Below, one piece after another: positions 42,811-51,449 of a stretch of 64,000 nt of DNA. Both the position numbers and the translations under genes were made by a program. Origin of the DNA: JASLZO01 sp965247995 (GTDB lineage Bacteria > Chloroflexota > Dehalococcoidia > UBA6926). The stretch spans positions 1,736,001 through 1,800,000 of the forward strand of contig OZ252041.1 of NCBI GenBank assembly GCA_965247995.1. The letters are read 5' to 3'. The notes under the pieces were generated by a model. It was not told the origin of the DNA and ran no database searches. It saw only the letters and a list, made by a program, of their open reading frames with translations. Within the stretch, counting starts at the first letter, position 1. Every line of letters begins with the position of its first letter.

Positions 42811-44696
42811 GAGCCGGCGCTCCCGGACACTGCCAGGCCCGCGGCAGTGGCTTGTTCCGCCACCTGGCGTGCCTCGTCTTGGTGACGGAGCTGGAGGTCG
42901 TAGATCGTTCGGTACGGGCCAAGTTTCTCGAGGAGCTCCTCGTGTCGGCCCCGCTGCACGATCGATCCCTCGTCGAGCACCAAGATCGTGTCTGCGCGCA
43001 ACACACTCACCAATCGCTGGGCGACGATGAACGTCGTCCGCCCGACCATCACATCGGAAAGCGCCTGCTGGATCTGGTACTCGGTCTCCGTGTCGACGCT
43101 CGAGAGCGAGTCATCTAGCACGAGCACCTTGGGGTCCAGCAACAAAGTGCGGGCGATCGCGAGACGCTGGCGCTGGCCACCAGAAAGATTGATCCCCCGC
43201 TCACCGACCAGTGTCTGATAGCCATTCGGGAGGCCGACGATGAAATCATGGAGACGGGCTGTCTTTGCGGCTGCGAAGACCTCATCGTCGCTCGCGTCGG
43301 GACGACCATACGCGATGTTGTCGTGAAAGGACGCACTGAACAGGAACACGTCTTGCTGCACGATGCCGATGTTGTGCCGCAGCGACGCAAGCGAGACATC
43401 CTTAATGTTCGTTCCATCGATCGACACGGAACCCGCCGTCGGGTCATAGAACCGGGGCAGGAGACTGACAAGCGTCGTCTTGCCGCTGCCGGTTGCACCA
43501 ACGAGAGCGATGACCTCACCTGGTTGCGCCTCGAAGTCGACCCCGTCCAGGACAGGAGCGCGTGACCGGTAGCTGAACGAAACCCCCCGGTAGCGGACGC
43601 GGCCTTCGCGGACGGAGAGGCTCGGCGCTTCGGGGACCTCGCGGACCTCAGCTTCGGAATCCAAGATCTCGAAAATGCGCTCACCCGCTGCAACGGCACG
43701 GGATAGTTGATTCCCCAACCAGCCAATCATGCGCGCATAGTTTGTGATCGTCAGCAAAAGGAGAAGGAACGCAGTGAGCTCCCCGGGCTCGACTGCGCCC
43801 CGACCCACGAGGATGCCGCCGTACCAGAGCTGAATCCCGGCGGCGAGGTAGACGGAGAACGTCATCAGTGATGTGTTGACGGCCTGTTCTTGGTTCGCTC
43901 CCATGTTTTCGTTGTGGACGACTTGCGCCTGTCGCTCGAATTTGTCGGACTGTTCTCGCTCGCGGCCAAATGCCTTCACCACCCGCATGCCCGACAGATT
44001 CTCCTGAAGAACAGTGCTCAGACCCGCGATCCCCTCCTGTACGCGCATCCAAATGGGACGCAGGCGTCGGCTCGTAGTCGTCGTCCGAAGGATGATGAAA
44101 GGGAGCACTGCCAACGTCACCAACGCCAACTGGAAGTTCATTCCCATCATGATCGCGGTGACCGAGACCAACAGGAGCACAATCTGCACCAGGCGGACGA
44201 ACCCGAAGCTGATGAGCATGCGCACCGCTTCCACGTCGGCGGTCGCACGAGACATCAGTTCCGCCGTCCGCGTGCGGTCGTAGAACGAAAAGCTCTGGCG
44301 TTGGAACGTGTCGTAGAGACGGTTGCGGACGTCAAACGCCAACCGCTGTGAGATGGCTTGGCTGTAGTAACTCTGGCCGAAGGAAGCCACCCCTCTGAAA
44401 ATAGCAGCGCCGACCACGGCTCCGGCGAGCACCACGAGCGCAAATTGGTCGCTGGAATCGGGGAACGCGATCTGACCGAAGAGTCTCGGACGCGCCCCGT
44501 CGTCGTTCGGTCCGACGATGTCCACCGCCATGCCGACGAACCCCGGAATCGCCAGGATGAACACCGTCGACGCGACCAACAAGAGGTACACGATTGCCAA
44601 CTGGCCTTTGTAGGGCAGCAGGAAAGCGTGGAGCCGGAAAAAGAGCCCGACGTTGTACCAGACGCCCGAGCGCGGGCGATCTTGGCCATCAACCAT
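42807..44696 (-). CDS. ABC exporter half-transporter, subunit with degenerate ATP site (heterodimer partner A)
   Basis: A 629-residue half-transporter with six spans (about 20-320) and an ATPase domain. Walker A GATGSGKTT and signature LSGGQRQR are consensus, but Walker B ends LVLDDSLSS (Asp in place of the catalytic Glu) and the switch His is Gln (IVAQRLVSV). These are the marks of the TM287-like subunit of heterodimeric exporters. It is first in the operon. TATAAT lies only 8 bases before ATG 44696 and no ribosome site is seen, so the mRNA may be leaderless. Confidence 0.93.
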   Translation of the reverse strand: MVDGQDRPRSGVWYNVGLFFRLHAFLLPYKGQLAIVYLLLVASTVFILAIPGFVGMAVDIVGPNDDGARPRLFGQIAFPDSSDQFALVVLAGAVVGAAIFRGVASFGQSYYSQAISQRLAFDVRNRLYDTFQRQSFSFYDRTRTAELMSRATADVEAVRMLISFGFVRLVQIVLLLVSVTAIMMGMNFQLALVTLAVLPFIILRTTTTSRRLRPIWMRVQEGIAGLSTVLQENLSGMRVVKAFGREREQSDKFERQAQVVHNENMGANQEQAVNTSLMTFSVYLAAGIQLWYGGILVGRGAVEPGELTAFLLLLLTITNYARMIGWLGNQLSRAVAAGERIFEILDSEAEVREVPEAPSLSVREGRVRYRGVSFSYRSRAPVLDGVDFEAQPGEVIALVGATGSGKTTLVSLLPRFYDPTAGSVSIDGTNIKDVSLASLRHNIGIVQQDVFLFSASFHDNIAYGRPDASDDEVFAAAKTARLHDFIVGLPNGYQTLVGERGINLSGGQRQRLAIARTLLLDPKVLVLDDSLSSVDTETEYQIQQALSDVMVGRTTFIVAQRLVSVLRADTILVLDEGSIVQRGRHEELLEKLGPYRTIYDLQLRHQDEARQVAEQATAAGLAVSGSAGS

Positions 44697-44704
44697 AGAT
44701 CGCC

Positions 44705-44710
44705 ATTATA
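44705..44710 (-). promoter_or_regulatory. Consensus -10 box immediately before the ABC exporter gene
   Basis: A perfect TATAAT on the minus strand ends 8 bases before ATG 44696, so transcription would start at or within a base or two of the start codon. The -35 region is poor. Confidence 0.5.
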
Positions 44711-44750
44711 TCTGGCAGAATCGAGTTCGTGGGTCTCGGCCTCGCTAGGG

Positions 44751-46106
44751 TCAGGGACGGCCCACGAATGGGCCCGGGTACACGCCGATCACGTATACGG
44801 AATCGGCCAACAGCGCACCGTCGGCCAAGACTCGTCCTCGCACCTCAAGCCACATTCCCAGTCGGACTTCCGCCTTCAGCGAGGCTCCCTCAGGCAGCAC
44901 AACCGCGTAGTCTCCCACCGTAATCCGGCCTTCGCCCACATGGACAAGTGGCGCTTGGAGCGCCACGTAGTCCCTGGAGGGGGAGTCCTGACGGGACTCG
45001 GTCACCGCCACCGCTTGAATCGACCCGTCGGACGACAGAATCCCGCTCATGACAATGGAATCGCCAGTCTCGGGCCGTTGCCCCTCGACGAAGGTGACGG
45101 ACCGGCCACCCAGGAACCACGTTCCATCTCGGACCGTCGGGACGCCCTGTATCAGTACGATTCGGCCCAACGGGTCCATGGTTCGCTCGTACCGCCCGTC
45201 CGGCACGGCGAGGTACCGAGAACGGATGTCGTCCAGCGCCCCGGTCACCGATGCCCGGGCGGAAGGGGAAGCGTGTTGCTGCGCCGCTGCGAGGGCAGCC
45301 ATATGTTCTTGGTATCGCTGCTGGATCCAAGCGCCAATGGCTCGAGACTCTTCGGTACTCAGGTGCGGCGCACCGTAAGACGGCCCCGCCTCTGCCATCG
45401 GTGCGCTCGGAGCACTCGCCTTACTCGCCGCGCCTGCGGATGCGTCGTCAATCGTGAAAGACTGTGGTGCGGAGGCCTCCGCCATGCTGAGCGGCTCTGC
45501 CACGATGGACGAGATCCCCCGTTCCGCTTGCGCGAGCTCAACTTGCTTGACCAGATCTCGTCGCAGCCGTTCGACTTGGTCGACCTTCCCCGCTTCCGCC
45601 ATGACCGTCAGCTCGCGGACCCGCTCATCGGCATATGCCAACAGCAGGTCCGCTCGTCGTTCCTCCGACGCAGTCATCGCCAGGCGCGTGCGTTCCGTCA
45701 ACCGCTTGATCCCGTACAACGGGCTCTCAGGCATCGCGCTGGCGGATGCCACCGTCGCCCCACCACCGATGCCAACCGTCAAAACCAACACCGCCGCGCT
45801 GCCCACCCAGGCCCTCGCTAAGGGGGAGAGGCCGCCGGAGAGCCATCCCCTCCGGGCTTTCTCCTCGTTCCGCAGAAGATGGCTACGGACCGCACCGTGG
45901 AACCGCACGCGTCCGACCGTCTTGAGGCTCGGATCGGGCTCCGGCGCGAACGCAGCTATCGATCCCGCGGACTCCAACATCGGTTGCAGCCACTCGCGTT
46001 CGTTGGGGTGATCATTCAAGATCGTGTCGATGGGCTCCCCACCGGTGGCGCGGTCCAAGCACTCCGCGAACAGGGATTCCATCTCGGGATCGGTGTACAT
46101 GGCCAT
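44751..46106 (-). CDS. Anti-sigma factor-like membrane protein with DUF5667 and DUF5666-like domains
   Basis: A 451-residue protein. The N-terminal 60 residues (FAECLDRATGGEPIDTILNDHPNEREWLQPMLESA, in parts) match the cytoplasmic domain of putative anti-sigma proteins in Chloroflexota. One membrane span follows near 100-125 (VGSAAVLVLTVGIGGG). Then comes a DUF5667-like helical region starting MPESPLYGIKRLTERTRLAM, an Ala/Ser-rich spacer, and two DUF5666-like beta modules (about 330-380 and 395-445). It begins 7 bases after the ECF sigma factor gene, so it probably restrains that sigma factor at the membrane. Confidence 0.85.
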   Translation of the reverse strand: MAMYTDPEMESLFAECLDRATGGEPIDTILNDHPNEREWLQPMLESAGSIAAFAPEPDPSLKTVGRVRFHGAVRSHLLRNEEKARRGWLSGGLSPLARAWVGSAAVLVLTVGIGGGATVASASAMPESPLYGIKRLTERTRLAMTASEERRADLLLAYADERVRELTVMAEAGKVDQVERLRRDLVKQVELAQAERGISSIVAEPLSMAEASAPQSFTIDDASAGAASKASAPSAPMAEAGPSYGAPHLSTEESRAIGAWIQQRYQEHMAALAAAQQHASPSARASVTGALDDIRSRYLAVPDGRYERTMDPLGRIVLIQGVPTVRDGTWFLGGRSVTFVEGQRPETGDSIVMSGILSSDGSIQAVAVTESRQDSPSRDYVALQAPLVHVGEGRITVGDYAVVLPEGASLKAEVRLGMWLEVRGRVLADGALLADSVYVIGVYPGPFVGRP

Positions 46107-46113
46107 CGTGTGC

Positions 46114-46725
46114 TTAACGCTCTACCGATTCCCCGACTGGCGCCATCTTCCTCCTCAGCGCGGCGACCGCCGAATGCTGGAGCGCCTTCACCGCGTTCTC
46201 CTTCCGGTTCATGGCTTTCGCCGTCTCGGACACCGAGAGGCCGGCGCCGAATCGGAACGAGAGGACCTGCTGCTGCAGGTCCGTCAGTTCCTGCATCGCA
46301 TCGTTGAGTTCCTGAACATCCGAAACGCGTTCGATGCTCTGGTGCGGGTCCCCGTCGCTCGAAGGCAGAGCAGGGGCTTCTTCAATGGGAGTGCCGGAGC
46401 GATGGCTGCCGCGCCGCCAGTGATCAACAATGCGGTTGTGGGCGATCCGCATGATCCACGCGGCGAAAGGAACGTCTCGGAACTTGAACGACCGGATTGA
46501 CTCCAACATGCGGAGAAAGACATCCTCCGCCAAGTCCTCCGCATCGGCCGTGTTGCGGATTCGGTAGACCACATATCGATAGACCCGATCGTAGAACGTC
46601 TCGTATAGCTCTCCAAACGCCCGCTCGTCGCCGCCTTGGGCCCGCCTCACCAGATCGACAATCTCGCCCTCACCCCGTTGTCCGGGCCGGGATCGGCCCG
46701 CCTGCGGAGCATCGTCCCCATTCAT
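46114..46725 (-). CDS. ECF-type RNA polymerase sigma-70 family factor
   Basis: A 203-residue sigma factor with region 2 (FGELYETFYDRVYRYVVYRI...AEDLAEDVFLRMLESI near 35-85) and region 4 (LTDLQQQVLSFRFGAGLSVSETAKAMNRKENAVKALQHSA, in parts, near 145-190). Extracytoplasmic-function sigma factors answer envelope or other stress. ATG 46725 is chosen because the family starts here; upstream open frame has no similarity. A TACACT box ends 6 bases before this ATG and no ribosome site is seen. The putative anti-sigma gene follows after 7 bases. Confidence 0.93.
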   Translation of the reverse strand: MNGDDAPQAGRSRPGQRGEGEIVDLVRRAQGGDERAFGELYETFYDRVYRYVVYRIRNTADAEDLAEDVFLRMLESIRSFKFRDVPFAAWIMRIAHNRIVDHWRRGSHRSGTPIEEAPALPSSDGDPHQSIERVSDVQELNDAMQELTDLQQQVLSFRFGAGLSVSETAKAMNRKENAVKALQHSAVAALRRKMAPVGESVER

Positions 46726-46731
46726 CCGGAC

Positions 46732-46759
46732 AGTGTAGGTAACGGCCCTCGTGTCACAA
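46732..46759 (-). promoter_or_regulatory. Promoter of the sigma factor gene, probably leaderless
   Basis: Minus-strand TTGTGA (46754-46759) and TACACT (46732-46737) are 16 bases apart. TACACT ends 6 bases before ATG 46725, so the mRNA would begin at the start codon. Self-regulation by the encoded sigma factor is possible but cannot be read here. Confidence 0.45.
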
Positions 46760-46836
46760 AGGTTAGGACTCCAGCCCGAAACAGCGCGGACCTGCGGTAC
46801 CATTCCGCCGAAGCCAAGCGGGGGGACAGCAGGCGG

Positions 46837-47529
46837 ATGGCTGACCGCGATGCAATGAAGTACGCCCTTCGAATCATGACGGAGGAGGACGTCCCACAGG
46901 TCAAAGTCATCGACCGCGACGCCTTTCCAACCACCTGGCCAGCGCCCGCCTTCAAGCGGGAACTGAAGAACAACAAGCTTGCTCACTACCTTGTTGTGTG
47001 GGATACACAGGCCACCCACCGAGAATGGTCGGCGCGTACCGGGATTGCCGCCGCATCCCAGGAGGACCTCGACCCGCAACCCGGCCGCATCACCACGGCT
47101 GTTCGGCGACTACTCCGCCGCCCTGGTGATGCTCCTCTCACACCCACGCCGGAGCTGCTCGTCGGATATCTCGGGCTGTGGACGGTGCTGGAAGAAGGGC
47201 ACGTCATAAGCGTGGGCGTCAGGAACTCGCACCGCGGCCTCGGCATCGGTGAGCTCCTTATCATCGGCGCGATCGAACAGAGCCTTCTACTCCAGTGCAC
47301 GCGGATGACGCTGGAGGTTCGGGTTTCGAACGAGGTTGCGCAGAACCTCTACCGGAAGTACGACCTCCGCGTCATTGGGCGCCGCAAGCGGTACTACACC
47401 GACGATGGCGAGGACGCATTCATCATGACCGTCGAGGGGATCGACACTCCCCAGTACCGGGACCTCGTGAATGGGCTCCGTACTCGCCATTCCGAGCGCT
47501 GGGGAGTGAGCGCCCGTCAGTACGACTAA
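46837..47529 (+). CDS. GNAT acetyltransferase, RimI-like, with a central insertion
   Basis: A 230-residue N-acetyltransferase. It begins like RimI (YALRIMTEEDVPQVKVIDRDAFPTTWPAPAFKREL, in parts). The acetyl-CoA site is SVGVRNSHRGLGIGELLI near residue 128, and the C-terminal LEVRVSNEVAQNLYRKYDLRVIGRRKRYY region matches ribosomal-protein alanine acetyltransferases. Between about 60 and 108 is an insertion not usual in RimI. ATG 46837 and ATG 46855 are both possible starts; GGGGGA lies upstream. The protein target is unknown. Confidence 0.88.
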   Translation: MADRDAMKYALRIMTEEDVPQVKVIDRDAFPTTWPAPAFKRELKNNKLAHYLVVWDTQATHREWSARTGIAAASQEDLDPQPGRITTAVRRLLRRPGDAPLTPTPELLVGYLGLWTVLEEGHVISVGVRNSHRGLGIGELLIIGAIEQSLLLQCTRMTLEVRVSNEVAQNLYRKYDLRVIGRRKRYYTDDGEDAFIMTVEGIDTPQYRDLVNGLRTRHSERWGVSARQYD

Positions 47530-48734
47530 TCGTTCCCGGCCCCGACGTACCCCACCAACTCGACGAAACCCCGCCCACCCACTGGGTCCCCGTCGACCAT
47601 CGCGCGCACGTCGACGACGCCTTCCCAGTAGATCGTTCGCGGCGGGAACGCGACCGTCATCTCCGAGTCCGCGATGGACGGAGTCAGCTCGAGCTCGATC
47701 CTATAGTCCCGGAGCGCCATCCTCCACTCAGCCGGGTATTCCGCTCCAGTGTGCGGGCTTGTCCAGGTATCGCCGGTCGTCAGGGCGATAGCACCCTGCT
47801 CCAGGAAGACTGAGGCGCCGTCTGGCTGGACCAACGTGCCGTATGCGGACGGCGGAGAGGCGCCATCCCGGGCCTCTGTCACCATCAATTCGGATCCGTC
47901 GTCCAATTGAACCGCAAACCACTGCCATCCGAATGGGAAGCCCGTAACAGCGAAGTCGCCCCATTGATGGTCCATCCACGCCGTTCCGGTCACGCGCAGC
48001 GTCTGGTCCAACCGGGACCATGTTCCGGTCACCTCCATCCGCGTCCATGAGTAGTAGTACGTCCATCCCTCCGGACCCTCGAGGTACCCATCTTCGTCGT
48101 GGAGGACTGCGGGCTTCACGGGTGACAGGTCCAACTCCAGGGACATATCTCCTATTGTTGACGTCAGGGCATGCCCATCGGGCTCGCTCGCCAACGTCCA
48201 GTCCGCAACGGTCAACGCAAACCCATCGGTCGGCTGCGCCGGTTGGTCGCCAAAGGAATAACGCCCCGCTTGCTCATGCGTCCCAGCAGTGAGATCGGAA
48301 AGGCCCGCGTGTGCCATGTAACCGGTCGCTCCGTCGTCGCCCACCGCTTGAAAGATGACGAAGTGGAACCCAAACCGCGTTCCCGCCTCGTCGATGAGGT
48401 GCCCGTTGTAGTACCACCATTCCAGCGCATCGTTGTGTGCGGCTTCGTCTGCTGGCAGAACGACGGGCCGCGGTCGGACGGAGCCCACTACCGGCGCACG
48501 CTCACCCCCCACTGTGGTGACGGCGGCGCGTGCATTTGGCGCTGGTGGCGAGACCGGGGCGACCGCAGGAACGGCAGACACCGGAGGCTCAGGCTGAGTG
48601 GGAGGAACGTCCGTCGCCGCGGAGCACCCGGCCAAGGTCAGCGCCAAGACGCTGAGCAACTTGGACGCGCGGTTTGCCGAAGAATGTTCTGACCCTGGTC
48701 GCGGCGGGCGTGCAGTGCTGTGGCCGATCCCCAT
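47526..48734 (-). CDS. AttH/CrtC-type lipocalin-like lipoprotein
   Basis: A 402-residue secreted lipoprotein. A signal peptide ends in LAGC with the acylated Cys at residue 37, followed by a 50-residue Pro/Ala-rich linker. Then comes the CrtC/AttH double-lipocalin fold: HNDALEWWYYNGHL, GFHFVIFQAVGDDG and GTAWMDHQWGDF are family signatures. Relatives include carotenoid 1,2-hydratase and the AttH protein, but the activity of most is unknown. GGAG precedes ATG 48734. Its stop overlaps that of the GNAT gene (CTAA). Confidence 0.9.
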   Translation of the reverse strand: MGIGHSTARPPRPGSEHSSANRASKLLSVLALTLAGCSAATDVPPTQPEPPVSAVPAVAPVSPPAPNARAAVTTVGGERAPVVGSVRPRPVVLPADEAAHNDALEWWYYNGHLIDEAGTRFGFHFVIFQAVGDDGATGYMAHAGLSDLTAGTHEQAGRYSFGDQPAQPTDGFALTVADWTLASEPDGHALTSTIGDMSLELDLSPVKPAVLHDEDGYLEGPEGWTYYYSWTRMEVTGTWSRLDQTLRVTGTAWMDHQWGDFAVTGFPFGWQWFAVQLDDGSELMVTEARDGASPPSAYGTLVQPDGASVFLEQGAIALTTGDTWTSPHTGAEYPAEWRMALRDYRIELELTPSIADSEMTVAFPPRTIYWEGVVDVRAMVDGDPVGGRGFVELVGYVGAGND

Positions 48735-48796
48735 TCCAAATCTCCGCGGTGAACGGCGTCCCGCACCGCCGGTGTACCCATTATGCGGATTGAAGC

Positions 48797-48802
48797 TATA
48801 CT
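48797..48802 (+). promoter_or_regulatory. -10 box upstream of the CmtR-like regulator
   Basis: TATACT lies 94 bases before ATG 48897 in the gap between divergent genes. On the opposite strand CATAAT (complement of 48780-48785) could serve the lipoprotein gene. A regulator site could overlap both; none was identified. Confidence 0.35.
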
Positions 48803-48896
48803 ACCCGTCGCGGCTCGGATCGGAATTGCCCCACGCCTAAGGGCCTCGTGTCCTGGTTGCCGGAGATTCCACAACACCACGGAGACAACCAAATAC

Positions 48897-49280
48897 ATGA
48901 GTTCGCTTGACGTCATAGATCGCCCAGCAGTGACCCCGACGCCGATCGTCTCGAATGCCCCCGCGGCACAGACCGTCGCCCGGTTCTTCCGAGGTCTCGG
49001 AGACCCCACGCGGGTGCGCATCCTGAACATCCTCTTGGAGGGTGAACGGAGCGTCTCGGAATTGGTCGCCCTTCTCCGCGCGCCGCAGGGTAGGGTATCC
49101 AGCCATCTCTCGTGTCTTCGCTGGTGTGGCTTCGTTGAGGCGGACCGGCGCGGACGCAACGTCTACTACTCAATCGCAGATGGGCGGGTCCGTGATCTCC
49201 TGACCCTCGGCGACTCGGTCATTGCCGACGCCGCCGAGCGAATCCTGTCGTGCCAGGTTCTCGACGAGGAAGGCGCGTAG
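48897..49280 (+). CDS. ArsR/SmtB-family metal sensor, CmtR-like
   Basis: A 127-residue winged-helix repressor: FFRGLGDPTRVRILNILLEG then the recognition helix RVSSHLSCLRWCGFV. Cys73 and Cys77 lie in HLSCLRWCG, and Cys119 near the C-terminus stands 42 residues after Cys77. Mycobacterial CmtR binds Cd(II)/Pb(II) with Cys57, Cys61 and Cys102, at almost the same spacing. So this is probably a Cd/Pb-type or related soft-metal sensor that leaves DNA on metal binding. The next gene on the strand is CcdA-like and may be its target. ATG 48897 has GGAG 12 bases upstream. Confidence 0.87.
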   Translation: MSSLDVIDRPAVTPTPIVSNAPAAQTVARFFRGLGDPTRVRILNILLEGERSVSELVALLRAPQGRVSSHLSCLRWCGFVEADRRGRNVYYSIADGRVRDLLTLGDSVIADAAERILSCQVLDEEGA

Positions 49281-49412
49281 CAGCCGAAATCGCCGTTCCG
49301 GCCGTGCGCGCCCAGATAGATCCGATTTGGACTGACCCGACGTACCTTTATCGACCCTAGCTGACCGGAAGCCGGCATCCGTCGGCTCCGTGTGAATGAG
49401 GTGCGGTCCCGA

Positions 49413-50129
49413 ATGGTGCTGTTCTCCCTCCCGTATGCATTCGCGTTCGGGGCAGGGTTCGCTGCCCTTGCAAGCCCGTGCGGCATCGCGATGCTCCCCG
49501 CGTACATCTCGTACTACCTGGGGGTCCGAGAAGACGGGTTCCAGGACGAACATATCGCTGAGCGGTTGGTGAAGGCCCTCAGCATCGGCGGGACGGCCAC
49601 ACTCGCGTTCATCGTCCTGTTTGGCGCCTTCGGAATAGTATGGGCCGCGGTCGGGTCGGTGTTGCGTGACATCATTCCTGGCGCAGCGGTCGCCGTCGGC
49701 GTGGGCCTCATGGCCCTGGGCATCCTCATGCTCGTCACCGGGAAGGCGCCGTTTCTCATGCGCACGATCGGAGTGAATTGGGGGACCGGCAGCCGGGGTT
49801 ATCTGTCCATCTTTCTCTTCGGGTTGGCGTACGCACTCGCCACCTTGAGCTGCACTTTCCCAATCTTCCTGGCAATCATGGGAAACGCCCTGACGCTCGG
49901 TGGACCGGCCGCGGTTGTCAGCCAGTTCGTCACCTACGGGCTCGGAATGGGTATTGGCCTCTTGGCGATCACACTGGGCGCGGCGACGTTCAAGAACGTC
50001 GTAACGTACGCAATCCGCGGTGCGGTGCCATACATGGAACGGATCAGCGCGGTGATCCTGGTGGGAGCCGGCGGCTACATCGTCTACTACTGGTACACGA
50101 ACTGGTTCGCGTTCAACGCGACCCTGTAA
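49413..50129 (+). CDS. CcdA-like thiol/disulfide membrane transport protein
   Basis: A 238-residue membrane protein with six predicted spans. The two redox Cys typical of CcdA are in ALASPCGIAML near residue 23 and ATLSCTFPIFL near 149, at equivalent places in two pseudo-symmetrical halves. CcdA proteins carry reducing power outward for cytochrome c maturation. The location 132 bases after a CmtR-like sensor suggests a metal-linked role. I favour ATG 49413 with GAGGTG upstream; GTG 49392 would add seven residues. Confidence 0.88.
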   Translation: MVLFSLPYAFAFGAGFAALASPCGIAMLPAYISYYLGVREDGFQDEHIAERLVKALSIGGTATLAFIVLFGAFGIVWAAVGSVLRDIIPGAAVAVGVGLMALGILMLVTGKAPFLMRTIGVNWGTGSRGYLSIFLFGLAYALATLSCTFPIFLAIMGNALTLGGPAAVVSQFVTYGLGMGIGLLAITLGAATFKNVVTYAIRGAVPYMERISAVILVGAGGYIVYYWYTNWFAFNATL

Positions 50130-50142
50130 TCGGACCGCCGCG

Positions 50143-51315
50143 CTAGGCTAAGGACGCGGCCCTGACCCCGGCCAAGCGTGCGATTGCTCGGTCAAGCTGG
50201 TCGTCCGGGACTGTCAGCGAACATCGGATAAACCCTTCGCCAGCCTCCCCGTACCCGCGGCCGGGCGTGACCACCACATTCGCATGTTCGATCAAGCGGT
50301 TGGCAAAATCGGCGGAGGTCACACCCTCCGGCAGCTTCGCCCATACGTACAGGCTCGCCTTCGGAGGGTCGACCTCCAGACCTATGTCCCGTAGTGCGGG
50401 CACTAACCGGTCACGACGCCCCTCGTAGATCCGGTTGTGCTCACCAATGGCGTCCTGAGGCCCGTCCAACGCCGTGATCGCGGCAATCTGAACGGCCTGA
50501 AAGATGCCCGAGTCGACGTTCGATTTGATGCGCATCAGCGCATCGATCATCTCTGCGTTCCCGACCGCCATCCCGATCCGCCAGCCCGTCATGTTGAACG
50601 ACTTTGAAAGCGAGTGGAACTCGATTCCCACGTCCTTCGCACCCGGCGTTTGAAGGAAACTCACGGGTTCGTACCCGTCGTACGCCACCTCCGTGTATGG
50701 CCCGTCGTGGCAGACGGCAATCTCGTGCTCCCGAGCGAACGCGACGACGCGTTCGAAGAAAGCCAGATCAGCGACCGCTGCCGTTGGGTTGTTGGGGTAG
50801 TTGATCCATAGCATCTTGGCCCGGGCTGCCACGTCTCGTGGAATCGCGTCGAGGTCCGGGAGGAAGCCATTCTCGCGAGAAAGCGGCAGGTAGTAGGACT
50901 CGCCCCCGGCCAGCATCGTGCCAACGCTGTAGACCGGGTACCCAGGATCAGGGACCAGGGCGATGTCGCCCGGGTCGATGTAGCACCACGCGATGTGCGC
51001 GATGCCCTCTTTCGACCCAATCGTCGGTAGGACCTCGGTGCTGGGATCCAGGCTGATTCCGAATCGCTTCATGTACCAACGTGCGATCGACTGGCGTAGT
51101 TCTGGGAGACCGTCCGACTCTGGGTAACGGTGGTTCGCGGGCGTTCGGGCAGCGTCCTCGAGGGAACGAAGAATGTGCTCTGGCGTCGGGATGTCCGGAT
51201 CCCCGATTGCCAGCGAAATCACGTCTTCACCGCGGGCCCGCTTCTCTGCAATCTTCCTCGTCACCTCGACGAACAAATACGGGGGCAACTGAGCGACGCG
51301 TGCCGCAGGCTTCAT
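50143..51315 (-). CDS. dapL: Class I/II aminotransferase, LL-diaminopimelate aminotransferase type
   Basis: A 390-residue fold-type I PLP enzyme. DapL-like features: SLAIGDPDIPTPEHIL near residue 33, IGSKEGIAHI near 98, WINYPNNPTAAV near 165, PLP Lys in HSLSKSFNMTGWRIGM near 232, and the C-terminal GRGYGEAGEGFIRCSL. DapL converts tetrahydrodipicolinate directly to LL-diaminopimelate. The presence of dapF 4 kb away supports this, though other aminotransferases look alike. ATG 51315 follows GGAG at about 7 bases; the longer open frame upstream is not family sequence. Confidence 0.85.
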   Translation of the reverse strand: MKPAARVAQLPPYLFVEVTRKIAEKRARGEDVISLAIGDPDIPTPEHILRSLEDAARTPANHRYPESDGLPELRQSIARWYMKRFGISLDPSTEVLPTIGSKEGIAHIAWCYIDPGDIALVPDPGYPVYSVGTMLAGGESYYLPLSRENGFLPDLDAIPRDVAARAKMLWINYPNNPTAAVADLAFFERVVAFAREHEIAVCHDGPYTEVAYDGYEPVSFLQTPGAKDVGIEFHSLSKSFNMTGWRIGMAVGNAEMIDALMRIKSNVDSGIFQAVQIAAITALDGPQDAIGEHNRIYEGRRDRLVPALRDIGLEVDPPKASLYVWAKLPEGVTSADFANRLIEHANVVVTPGRGYGEAGEGFIRCSLTVPDDQLDRAIARLAGVRAASLA

Positions 51316-51449
51316 CAGATCTCCGGACTGGAATGGGCGGAGTAGGCGCGCCATTGTACCAGCGGGAGTATCGGCGCACAGGTTCGGTTGCGGGAGACTC
51401 CTTCCACGCCTAGCATTGCGGCACGTTCGGGCGCCTGCGGGGGGAGAGA

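Noticed and set aside
44358..45821. A 487-codon open frame on the plus strand
   Set aside because: It is antisense to the exporter subunit and the anti-sigma-like gene, crosses the promoter between them, and has no recognisable domain.
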